NCBI GenBank assembly: GCA_030656435.1
Contig: JAUSOA010000037.1
Span: 1 to 8,903 of the forward strand
Source of the DNA: Acholeplasmataceae bacterium
GTDB lineage: Bacteria > Bacillota_I > Bacilli_A > Acholeplasmatales > Acholeplasmataceae
Direction of reading: 5' to 3'
DNA: 8,903 bases
Part shown: positions 1 to 6,927 of the stretch, piece by piece
Layout of the letters: every line of letters starts with the position of its first letter
How positions within the stretch are numbered: the first letter of the stretch is position 1
Position numbers and translations under genes: made by a program
Notes under the pieces: model-generated
Databases searched by the model: none
Told to the model about the DNA's origin: nothing
Seen by the model: the letters and a program-made list of their open reading frames with translations, nothing else

Positions 1-925
1 TGAAAAAGCTAGAGCTTGCGAAGCTTATGGAGCTGAAGTGATTCAGCTTACCGTAGGGCCTGAGCTTTTCTATCAGTTTTTATTGTTATTAGAAGAAACT
101 GGATATTTTAACGCATCTCTTTATTCACCCTATGGAATCATGGGGATTGAGACTCTTGGATATGAAATTGCAACAGAAGTTTACAATCAAGAGAAAAAGT
201 TTCCAGAAATGGTGATTTGCACCAATGCTGGAGGAGGAAATTTAACAGGAACTGCTAGAGGATTAATTAAGGCTGGTGCAACTACAACAAAGATTGTTGC
301 TGCATCTGTTGATCTATCAGGTCTACATATGGCAAGTGATTTAGACTTCAATAAGAAATCATTTACAACTGGGCATACAGGATTTGGAATTCCATTTTCC
401 ACCTTTCCAGATCGAAGTGATGTTCCAAGAAGTGCTGCTAGACCAATGCGTTACATGGACTCCTATGTCCTTGTAAATCAAGGCACTGTTTTCTTTATCA
501 CTGAAGCACTCGCTCTTCTAGAAGGAATGGAGAGAGGTCCTGCAGGTAATACAAGTCTTGCAGCGGCATTTAGTCTTGCACAAGAAATGAAGGATACAGA
601 TATTATTGTCGTTCAAGAAACAGAATATACTGGTGCTGGTAAGCACATGAATGCACAAATTTCCTTTGCAAAAGATCGTGGTATCAGTTTATTGATTGGA
701 GATCCTTTATTAGAAAAGCCAGGAAAGAACTTAATTTTCCCTAAATCAGGATCCTTTGTTAAGCATCGCGAACTTGATTTAGACGGACTTAGAAAAACAT
801 ATTTAAAACATTTTGATCAACAACTTTTATTTGATAAGGATTACGAATATTTGGCTTTAGAGCTGAAGACAACAATAAAGAGAATTAAAGAACTTATGGA
901 GGTAAACAATGAAATCAAGAAATGA
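1..925 (+). CDS. ortB: 2-amino-4-oxopentanoate thiolase, beta subunit OrtB (5'-truncated by window edge)
   Basis: OrtB is the PLP-dependent subunit of the OrtA/OrtB thiolase, which cleaves 2-amino-4-oxopentanoate with CoA to acetyl-CoA and D-alanine, the last step of oxidative ornithine degradation. The frame is open from base 2 to the TGA at 923-925, giving 307 visible residues. Known OrtB proteins are roughly 470 residues, so about a third is missing, presumably including the PLP lysine. A glycine-rich NAGGGNLTG loop (bases 224-250) fits the phosphate-binding loop of fold-type II PLP enzymes of the threonine synthase/tryptophan synthase beta type. The C-terminal part carries ETEYTGAGKH. A GTG at 38 could be read as a start, but homologous-looking coding sequence continues upstream of it, so it is internal. 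The last 17 bases overlap oraS. The assignment rests on the recognised sequence and on oraS/oraE immediately downstream. The partner ortA should lie upstream. Confidence 0.9.
   Translation, partial: EKARACEAYGAEVIQLTVGPELFYQFLLLLEETGYFNASLYSPYGIMGIETLGYEIATEVYNQEKKFPEMVICTNAGGGNLTGTARGLIKAGATTTKIVAASVDLSGLHMASDLDFNKKSFTTGHTGFGIPFSTFPDRSDVPRSAARPMRYMDSYVLVNQGTVFFITEALALLEGMERGPAGNTSLAAAFSLAQEMKDTDIIVVQETEYTGAGKHMNAQISFAKDRGISLLIGDPLLEKPGKNLIFPKSGSFVKHRELDLDGLRKTYLKHFDQQLLFDKDYEYLALELKTTIKRIKELMEVNNEIKK
898..902 (+). promoter_or_regulatory. Shine-Dalgarno of oraS, inside ortB
   Basis: A perfect GGAGG lies 6 bases before the ATG at 909, within the last codons of ortB. It fixes the oraS start and shows that this small gene is translated from its own strong site while overlapping ortB. 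The same GGAGG-type site recurs before oraE at 1250-1254, 7 bases before its ATG. Confidence 0.8.
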
Positions 926-1265
926 TGATTATTTAGAAAGAAGAGAGCATCTGGACAAGTATTCCGATTCAGAGCTTAAAGCATATTTCAAGGAATTAAC
1001 AGATCAAATCATTGATCCCTTACTTACACTCGCATATGATTATACGACTCCAGCGATTGAAAGAAGTGTTTTGATGCGTATGGGATTTTCAAGTTTAGAA
1101 GCAAAGCACATCACCGATAAGCTTTTAGAAAACAATCTTTTAGAGCACGGGGCAGGCCATATCGTTTATAAGTATGCAAAGCTTAAAAAACTTCCAATTC
1201 GAGATTCTGGACTTGCTCTTTTAGAGACATCAGAGATTAACTTCATCATGGAGGTATTCAAATGA
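909..1265 (+). CDS. oraS: D-ornithine 4,5-aminomutase, small subunit OraS
   Basis: OraS is the small subunit of the adenosylcobalamin- and PLP-dependent mutase that moves the terminal amino group of D-ornithine from C5 to C4, giving 2,4-diaminopentanoate. The protein has 118 residues, close to the roughly 120 of the Clostridium sticklandii subunit. It is soluble, with no signal peptide or membrane segment. Recognisable OraS stretches are AIERSVLMRMGFSSLEAK in the middle and LLEHGAGHIVYKYAKLK after it. The subunit carries no cofactor itself and supports OraE in the heterotetramer (known for the family). The ATG at 909 is preceded by a good GGAGG. The gene overlaps ortB by 17 bases, and its TGA overlaps the oraE start in an ATGA junction, which would help equal production of the two subunits. 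Confidence 0.95.
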   Translation: MKSRNDDYLERREHLDKYSDSELKAYFKELTDQIIDPLLTLAYDYTTPAIERSVLMRMGFSSLEAKHITDKLLENNLLEHGAGHIVYKYAKLKKLPIRDSGLALLETSEINFIMEVFK

Positions 1266-3460
1266 ATCCAAAAGATAAGTTAAATATTAGAGATATATTA
1301 GATAATTTAGAGAACTATCGACCAAGAAGAAAGGGTTGGACATGGAGAGATAAAGGTCCAATCGAGCTTGGTCAGTTTAGATATATTCAAGCCAGTCCAT
1401 CACTTAAAAACTTTATATCTTTACCAAGTGCAAGAAGCTTAAATGGTATAGATCCTCAACCAGATGCAACCATTACAACTGAAATTGCTTCAGGAAGATT
1501 TGAAGATGATATCAGAAGAATGAGAATGGCTGCCTATCATGGTGCAGATCATATCATGGTAATTCGTACTGCAGGACAGTCTCATATGGATGGTCTATTA
1601 GAGGGCACACCACAGGGTGTTGGTGGTGTACCAATTACTAGAAAACAAGTTCGTGCTCAAAGAAAAGCACTGGATATGATTGAAGATGAGGTCGGTAGAC
1701 CCATTAATTATCATTCTTATGTTTCAGGTGTAGCAGGTCCTGAAATTGCTGTAATGTTTACCGAAGAAGGGGTAAACGGCGCACATCAAGACCCTCAATA
1801 TAATGTTTTATATCGAAATATCAATATGGTCCGCTCGTTTATCGATGCGGCTGAAAGTAAAAAAATGATGGCCTATGGTGGGCTTGCTCAAATTGATGGC
1901 GCACACAATGCAAATGCGACAGCAAGAGATGCGTGGAAGATTATGCCTGAGCTCTTAGTTCAGCATGCAATCAATAGCCAAATGAGTGAAAAGATTGGGA
2001 TATCTCCTGATCTGATTTGCCTATCAACAGTTCCACCTGCAGCTCCACCTTCACCAGACCTAAAGCTGAATCTTCCCTATGCTCTCGCACTCCGCGAATT
2101 CTTTTCAGAATATAAAATGCGTGCTCAAATGAATACTAAATATATGGATTCATCCACTAGAGAAGCAACGGTGACACATGTCTTAAATCTATTAATTTCA
2201 AGATTGACAAGTGCAGATATCCAATCAACGATTACTCCTGATGAAGGAAGAAACGTGCCTTGGCATGTTTATAACATCGAAGCACTAGATACCGCAAAGC
2301 AAGCGATGATGGGTATGGATGATTTAATGGGTATGCTTGAATTTAAAAAGGAAGGATACCTAGTTGAAAAGAAAAGAGAAATTCAAGAAAGAGCTATTTT
2401 GATGATGGAAGAAATTATATCAATGGGTGGCTATTTTAATGCTGTAGAAAAGGGGATGTTTGTTGATAGTGGGTATTATCCTGAACGTAGCGGCGATGGT
2501 ATCGCAAGAAGCGCGACTGGTGGTATTGGTGCACAAACAGTCATTAAAAGAGCAACTGATTATTTAGCTCCAGTGACTGCGCATTATGGATATAACAATG
2601 TTACTCAATATGATAAAACTGCACTCAACAATCCTTCCAAATTAATTGGAGGATGTACCTTTGAAAACCCTGATTTAATTCAATATATTGATGAATTAGA
2701 TCCAGAGGATAATGTGAATAGAAGACTTGATGATAACGAAAAATACAGATCAACATCCTTAATCAAACCAGAAGTACAATGGCTTGGTGACGGGGTTATC
2801 ACCTTAGACTTGTTTTTTCCGACAGATGAACTAACTGCTGAAGCTGCAGCCCTAGAGGTTGCTAAGCAGATGAAACTAACGAATGCTGAAGTCATTCATA
2901 AGGAAGTCCTTCATCCAAGTGAAGGAACAAGAATTCAGTTAAAGGGAACTATTGGTTTTGATATCGATTCATCTAAGCTTGTATTACCTAAAAAGGAAGT
3001 TCTACTCCCAGAAGATGATATATTAAAATATGTTAAAAAGCATGAAATAAAGGTCATCGCTGGTACAGGTGGATCGGATGAACACAGTGTTGGTATGAGA
3101 GAAATCCTAGATATCAAACATGGTGGAGTTGAGAAGTATGGTATCAAATATACTTATCTAGGAACAAGTGTTCCAATTGAAAAGTTTATCGATGCTGCAA
3201 TCGAAACAAACGCACAGGTCGTGATGATTTCTTTAATCATTTCACACGATGATATCCATTATAAAAATATGCAAAAATTACATGACTATGCAGTGGAAAA
3301 AGGAGTTAGAGATAAACTCATTTTACTTGCTGGCGGAACTCAAGTGACACCAGAACTTGCACTAAAATACGGTATGGACCAAGGATTTAGCCGTGGAACC
3401 AAAGGACTTCAAGTTGCAAGCTTCATCGTCAAAAAACATAAAGAGATTCATGATAATTGA
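1262..3460 (+). CDS. oraE: D-ornithine 4,5-aminomutase, large catalytic subunit OraE
   Basis: OraE is the catalytic, cofactor-binding subunit of D-ornithine aminomutase, 732 residues against about 740 in Clostridium sticklandii. The N-terminal two-thirds should be the substrate/PLP TIM barrel and the C-terminal part (about 590-732) the Rossmann-like cobalamin domain. The B12 signature is visible: DEHSVG at 606-611 with H608 as the lower cobalt ligand, SLIIS at 657-661 and AGG at 690-692. K619 in DIKHGG is the expected PLP Schiff-base lysine. From memory of the C. sticklandii enzyme (H618, K629, H225, R297, E338), a constant offset of 10 lands on H608, K619, H215, R287 and E328 here, so the active site looks intact. 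The start ATG at 1262 overlaps the oraS stop (ATGA) and has GGAGG 7 bases upstream. The 3' end overlaps the next gene by 11 bases. Confidence 0.97.
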   Translation: MNPKDKLNIRDILDNLENYRPRRKGWTWRDKGPIELGQFRYIQASPSLKNFISLPSARSLNGIDPQPDATITTEIASGRFEDDIRRMRMAAYHGADHIMVIRTAGQSHMDGLLEGTPQGVGGVPITRKQVRAQRKALDMIEDEVGRPINYHSYVSGVAGPEIAVMFTEEGVNGAHQDPQYNVLYRNINMVRSFIDAAESKKMMAYGGLAQIDGAHNANATARDAWKIMPELLVQHAINSQMSEKIGISPDLICLSTVPPAAPPSPDLKLNLPYALALREFFSEYKMRAQMNTKYMDSSTREATVTHVLNLLISRLTSADIQSTITPDEGRNVPWHVYNIEALDTAKQAMMGMDDLMGMLEFKKEGYLVEKKREIQERAILMMEEIISMGGYFNAVEKGMFVDSGYYPERSGDGIARSATGGIGAQTVIKRATDYLAPVTAHYGYNNVTQYDKTALNNPSKLIGGCTFENPDLIQYIDELDPEDNVNRRLDDNEKYRSTSLIKPEVQWLGDGVITLDLFFPTDELTAEAAALEVAKQMKLTNAEVIHKEVLHPSEGTRIQLKGTIGFDIDSSKLVLPKKEVLLPEDDILKYVKKHEIKVIAGTGGSDEHSVGMREILDIKHGGVEKYGIKYTYLGTSVPIEKFIDAAIETNAQVVMISLIISHDDIHYKNMQKLHDYAVEKGVRDKLILLAGGTQVTPELALKYGMDQGFSRGTKGLQVASFIVKKHKEIHDN
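3441..3445 (+). promoter_or_regulatory. Weak ribosome binding site setting the start of the MutL-like gene
   Basis: AAGAG lies 4 bases before the ATG at 3450. It is weaker and closer than the other sites in this operon, which suggests that translation of this gene depends on ribosomes finishing oraE, whose stop at 3458-3460 lies just past the start. A lower output than the mutase would suit a chaperone. An in-frame GTG at 3393 would add 19 residues that overlap oraE and precede the first ATPase motif, so it is not favoured. Confidence 0.5.
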
Positions 3461-4793
3461 TTGTTTGGTAGCTGAAATAGGTTCAACAACAACAGTTGTG
3501 AATGCCTTTAATCTTCACCAAGGTCCGGTGGAGTTCATCGGCAGAGGTATGCATCAAACAACCGTTGATAGCGATGTCACGATTGGTTTAAAAAACGCGA
3601 TTGATGACTTGAAGAATAACTTAAATATCGAAGAATTAACCTATAAAGAAATGCTTGCATCCTCTAGTGCTGCTGGGGGATTAAAAATCACTGTTCATGG
3701 CTTGGTCTATGAAATGACCGCAAGAGCAGCTAAGGAAGCAGCACTCAATGCAGGTGCGAATATCCATCTAATTACTGCAAACCGAATCGAATCTGAACAT
3801 ATTGAAAGAATTAAAGAAATTAAACCGAATATCATCATCATTGCTGGTGGAACTGATTTTGGTGAAAAGGAAGTCGCTTACCATAACTTATTAGATCTTA
3901 TGGATTTGAACATTCCAATAATTTATACTGGAAATGTGGCGAATCATGATCGGATTAAAAATTTAAATAAGAGCCATATTAGAATTGTTGAAAATGTTTA
4001 TCCTAGAGTCGATGATTTCAATATCATTCCCCTAAGGGAAGCCATTTATGAAACATTTGAGAAAAATATCATTCACGCTAAGGGAATGCAGCATATTTTT
4101 GATATGGTAAATGAAATCATTATTCCAACACCTGGTGCTGTCATGGATGCAACACTATTATTAAATGAGATTTTTGATGGTGTAATGACTATTGATGTCG
4201 GCGGTGCAACCACCGACATTCATTCGGTTAGCGAACCCAAGCCAGAGTTTTTAAAATATAATGATGGTGAGCCTAGATTCAAAAGAACTGTCGAAGGAGA
4301 TTTAGGTGTATTCATCAATAGAAAGCATGTCCTAAAAACCTTTAAGGCTGGAGAAATCGAAAGAAATACTGGGATGTCATATGATCATGTTTTGCATGTG
4401 ATGGAAACTGAACCCTTCATTCCAACTACTGAATTTGGTAAAAAAGCTGTTGATTTACTCACCAGACAATGTGTGTTCCAGGCACTAGATCGTCATATCG
4501 GTGATATGAAACGCGTATTTACCACAAACGGATTCAAGGTTATTCCAGATGGAAAGGATGTAACTCAGGTTAAAGCTATCTTTCTAACAGGAGGTGCTTT
4601 ACTGAATGCCAGTCATCCAAAGCAAATCATCAAGGATTATCTTTTGAAGCAACAGACAAAATTAATACCTGATCCAAACACGAAGGTATATATCGATTAT
4701 GATTACATTTTCGCATCCCTTGGTGTCTTATCACATCTTTATCCAAATCAAGCAAAAGAACTTTTATTGAAATCGATAGGAAGAGAGGAATAG
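3450..4793 (+). CDS. MutL/GlmL-family ASKHA ATPase, putative aminomutase reactivase/chaperone
   Basis: This 447-residue protein belongs to the MutL/GlmL family, which is unrelated to the DNA repair protein MutL. Members are found beside B12-dependent glutamate mutase and ornithine aminomutase genes. The actin/Hsp70-like nucleotide-binding elements are visible: EIGSTTT at 9-15 (phosphate 1), IDVGGATTD at 248-256 (phosphate 2) and LTGG at 379-382 (adenosine motif). By analogy with the diol dehydratase reactivases, which share the fold, it probably uses ATP to release damaged cobalamin from OraE or to help load the cofactor. That role is inferred from family and position, not proven. It is cytosolic, with no signal or membrane segment. 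The ATG at 3450 is chosen because the first ATPase motif follows directly. It overlaps oraE by 11 bases and lies 3 bases before orr, ending in TAG. Confidence 0.88.
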   Translation: MIIDCLVAEIGSTTTVVNAFNLHQGPVEFIGRGMHQTTVDSDVTIGLKNAIDDLKNNLNIEELTYKEMLASSSAAGGLKITVHGLVYEMTARAAKEAALNAGANIHLITANRIESEHIERIKEIKPNIIIIAGGTDFGEKEVAYHNLLDLMDLNIPIIYTGNVANHDRIKNLNKSHIRIVENVYPRVDDFNIIPLREAIYETFEKNIIHAKGMQHIFDMVNEIIIPTPGAVMDATLLLNEIFDGVMTIDVGGATTDIHSVSEPKPEFLKYNDGEPRFKRTVEGDLGVFINRKHVLKTFKAGEIERNTGMSYDHVLHVMETEPFIPTTEFGKKAVDLLTRQCVFQALDRHIGDMKRVFTTNGFKVIPDGKDVTQVKAIFLTGGALLNASHPKQIIKDYLLKQQTKLIPDPNTKVYIDYDYIFASLGVLSHLYPNQAKELLLKSIGREE

Positions 4794-4796
4794 CTT

Positions 4797-5855
4797 ATGT
4801 ATCCAAAAATTCATATCCATTTAAAAAAATATGCACACAATGTTAACTTTATTACAACACTTTTGCATAAGCACAACCTATCTATAATGGCAGTCTCTAA
4901 GGTTTTTTCTGCTGATCCCAGACTTATAGAGGTATTAAACAAAGAAGATATTGACTACATCGCAGATTCAAGAATTGATAATCTAAAAAAAATCGTAACA
5001 AATAAGCCTAAGGTGCTTCTAAGAATTCCAAAGATGTCTGAGGTTTCTGAGGTTATCATGCATACGGATATATCCTTAAATTCAGAGCTTGAAATCATCG
5101 ATTTACTGAATACAGCCGCTCATAAACTTAAAAAAATACATTCTATTATTTTAATGTTTGATATCGGTGATCTTAGAGAAGGAATCTACTATAAGGAAGA
5201 TTATTTGAGTACTGTTAAAAAAATACTATCTATGTCGAATATCAAATTACTTGGCATTGGAACGAATCTCACATGCTATGGCGCAGTGATTCCTACAGAA
5301 GAGACCTATGAAAAGCTTGAAGATATCATTAAGAATATCGAGAGTAATTTAAGCATTAAGATAGATTTAATCTCTGGAGGCAACTCATCATCCTTATTGA
5401 TGCTGATGAATCAAACACTTCCAAAATATATTAATAACCTACGTATCGGAGAAGCACTTGTCTTAGGTAGGGAAACAGCTTATGGGAATTTGATTGAAGG
5501 TTTATATGATGATGTCTTTACACTAGAAGCAGAAATTATTGAAATTAAAGTTAAACCCTCGATGCCAGAAGGAATTACAGGTATGGATGCGTTCGGTAAA
5601 AAGGTTAGATTTTTCGACCAAGGGATGATTACAAGAGCGATTCTATCAATCGGTAGACAAGACGTTGATTGTGCAAACCTAATTCCTCCAAAGGGTGTGA
5701 ATATTTTAGGCTGCAGTAGCGATCACTTAATTGTAGAACTCAAAAACCTTGATTTGGAAATTGGAGATACCATCACATTTAAGCTTAATTACGGTGGAAT
5801 ACTTTCCTTGATGACATCACCTTATGTGGAGAAAACTTATGATAAATCACTATAG
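4797..5855 (+). CDS. orr: Ornithine racemase (PLP-dependent, fold-type III)
   Basis: Ornithine racemase interconverts L- and D-ornithine and supplies the D-isomer required by OraS/OraE. The 352-residue protein matches the usual length of about 350. It is a compact relative of alanine racemase with an N-terminal TIM barrel and C-terminal beta domain. K35 in IMAVSKVFSAD is the expected PLP Schiff-base lysine. Further family-typical stretches are GTNLTCYGAVIPT (155-167), SGGNSSSL from residue 193, and RAILSIGRQDVD in the C-terminal domain, which resembles known ornithine racemases more than true Alr enzymes. The start ATG follows the previous stop by only 3 bases and has GAGAGGA (4783-4789) 7 bases upstream. 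The gene ends in TAG, 17 bases inside alr. The location directly after the mutase genes strongly supports ornithine as substrate rather than another basic amino acid. Confidence 0.92.
   Translation: MYPKIHIHLKKYAHNVNFITTLLHKHNLSIMAVSKVFSADPRLIEVLNKEDIDYIADSRIDNLKKIVTNKPKVLLRIPKMSEVSEVIMHTDISLNSELEIIDLLNTAAHKLKKIHSIILMFDIGDLREGIYYKEDYLSTVKKILSMSNIKLLGIGTNLTCYGAVIPTEETYEKLEDIIKNIESNLSIKIDLISGGNSSSLLMLMNQTLPKYINNLRIGEALVLGRETAYGNLIEGLYDDVFTLEAEIIEIKVKPSMPEGITGMDAFGKKVRFFDQGMITRAILSIGRQDVDCANLIPPKGVNILGCSSDHLIVELKNLDLEIGDTITFKLNYGGILSLMTSPYVEKTYDKSL
5826..5831 (+). promoter_or_regulatory. Ribosome binding site that decides the alr start
   Basis: TGGAGA lies 7 bases before the ATG at 5839, inside the end of orr. 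A second in-frame ATG at 5824 has no comparable purine-rich site in front of it and would add only five residues, so 5839 is the preferred start. The resulting 17-base overlap with orr equals the ortB/oraS overlap. Confidence 0.6.
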
Positions 5856-6927
5856 ACCAACATGGGCAGAAATTAATCTTAATCATCTTTGGCATAACTA
5901 CAGTGAGGCAAAAAAGGAAGCTCCAAATAAGGAAGTCATACCAGTGATTAAAGCCAATGCATATGGTCATGGAGCTATCCCCATATTTAAATTTTTATAC
6001 CAAAGAGGAGTTCGCTTCTTTGCAGTATCTCTATTAGAAGAGGCACTAGAACTAAGGAAGGTTTTAAATGATGCATCCATTCTCATGATGGGTCCGTTAT
6101 TAATAGAGGATCTGCAGATTGCATCGGACAACCGAATTGAATTTACTATTTATGATATACCGATTTATGAAGCAGTAATGAAATCAAATCTTAAGCTTAC
6201 ATGTCATTTAAAAATAGATTCCGGAATGTCTAGATATGGTCTCATAGAGCCAAAAATGATTATTGATGTAGTTTCAAATCTCCAGTCAAAGAAAAATATT
6301 GATCTCAAAGGAATCTACACACATTTCGCGACAGCTAATGAAAACGAAGAATTCTATTTCAATCAAGTGATTCGAATGAAAAACATTCTTGATCAGATTA
6401 AAGTAAAGCCAAGAATGATTCATATGTCTAACTCTTCATCAACCTTTAAATATGAAAAAAAATATGATTTTACAACACATGTACGACTTGGGATTTCCTT
6501 ATATGGTCTTAGTCTTGATGATCCAAAGCCTAATATCATTCCAGTCATGTCCTTGAAATCTAAGGTTGTGCAAATTAAGGAATTGCATAACGGAGATTCA
6601 TTAGGCTACGGAGCAACCTATAAAGCAAAGGGACATGAATTCATTGCGATTCTACCTATTGGGTATGCAGATGGATTGATTAGAAAAAATAAAAATGGTT
6701 GTGTCGAAATCAATAGCAAGAAATATAAAATTGTTGGCATCATTTGTATGGATGCTTGCTTTATCAAAGTTGACGAAACTGTTCATGTTGGTGATGTGGC
6801 GACCATCTTTGGTGGAATCATCACTGTTGATGATATTGCAAAACGACTAAATACAATCAACTATGAAGTGGTTACATCGGTATCAAATCGAGTACCTAGA
6901 ATCATGGTGGAAGGAGCAAAAATATGA
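5839..6927 (+). CDS. alr: Alanine racemase family protein, probably catabolic
   Basis: This is a 362-residue PLP-dependent alanine racemase, a normal length for the family. K38 in VIKANAYGHG is the Schiff-base lysine. K125 and R132 in HLKIDSGMSRYG match the carbamylated lysine and substrate-carboxylate arginine of Alr with the same 7-residue spacing. VRLGISLYG carries the arginine near the PLP ring nitrogen. Y257 in LGYGATY is the second catalytic base, and RVPR is present near the C terminus. Two spots differ from common Alr: GMSRYG where GMGRLG-like sequence is usual, and CMDA (303-306) where CMDQ is usual. Inside this operon the likely substrate is the D-alanine released by OrtA/OrtB, which would be converted to L-alanine for transamination or deamination. 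A peptidoglycan role, or activity on another amino acid, cannot be ruled out. It overlaps orr by 17 bases and arcA by 4 (ATGA). Confidence 0.88.
   Translation: MINHYRPTWAEINLNHLWHNYSEAKKEAPNKEVIPVIKANAYGHGAIPIFKFLYQRGVRFFAVSLLEEALELRKVLNDASILMMGPLLIEDLQIASDNRIEFTIYDIPIYEAVMKSNLKLTCHLKIDSGMSRYGLIEPKMIIDVVSNLQSKKNIDLKGIYTHFATANENEEFYFNQVIRMKNILDQIKVKPRMIHMSNSSSTFKYEKKYDFTTHVRLGISLYGLSLDDPKPNIIPVMSLKSKVVQIKELHNGDSLGYGATYKAKGHEFIAILPIGYADGLIRKNKNGCVEINSKKYKIVGIICMDACFIKVDETVHVGDVATIFGGIITVDDIAKRLNTINYEVVTSVSNRVPRIMVEGAKI

Noticed and set aside
38..40. GTG as a start codon for ortB
   Set aside because: The frame stays open to the left edge and continues as plausible protein. OrtB is much longer than the 295 residues this start would give.
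187..402. Minus-strand open frame of 71 codons inside ortB
   Set aside because: It lies fully opposite a well-supported gene, has low-complexity shadow-like translation, no ribosome binding site and no recognisable family.
2680..3147. Two minus-strand open frames of about 70 codons inside oraE
   Set aside because: Serine- and isoleucine-rich translations mirror the coding strand of a conserved gene, with no start signal or motif.
3393..3449. Upstream GTG start for the MutL-like gene
   Set aside because: It would add residues lying wholly within oraE, without a good ribosome binding site, ahead of the family's usual N-terminal ATPase motif.
5785..5970. Minus-strand open frame of 61 codons across the orr/alr junction
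   Set aside because: It overlaps two conserved genes on the other strand and shows nothing recognisable.
4797..6927. orr and alr as a recent tandem duplication
   Set aside because: Both share fold-type III, but their PLP-lysine regions (AVSKVFSAD versus VIKANAYGHG) and C-terminal motifs belong to different subfamilies and show no obvious nucleotide similarity.
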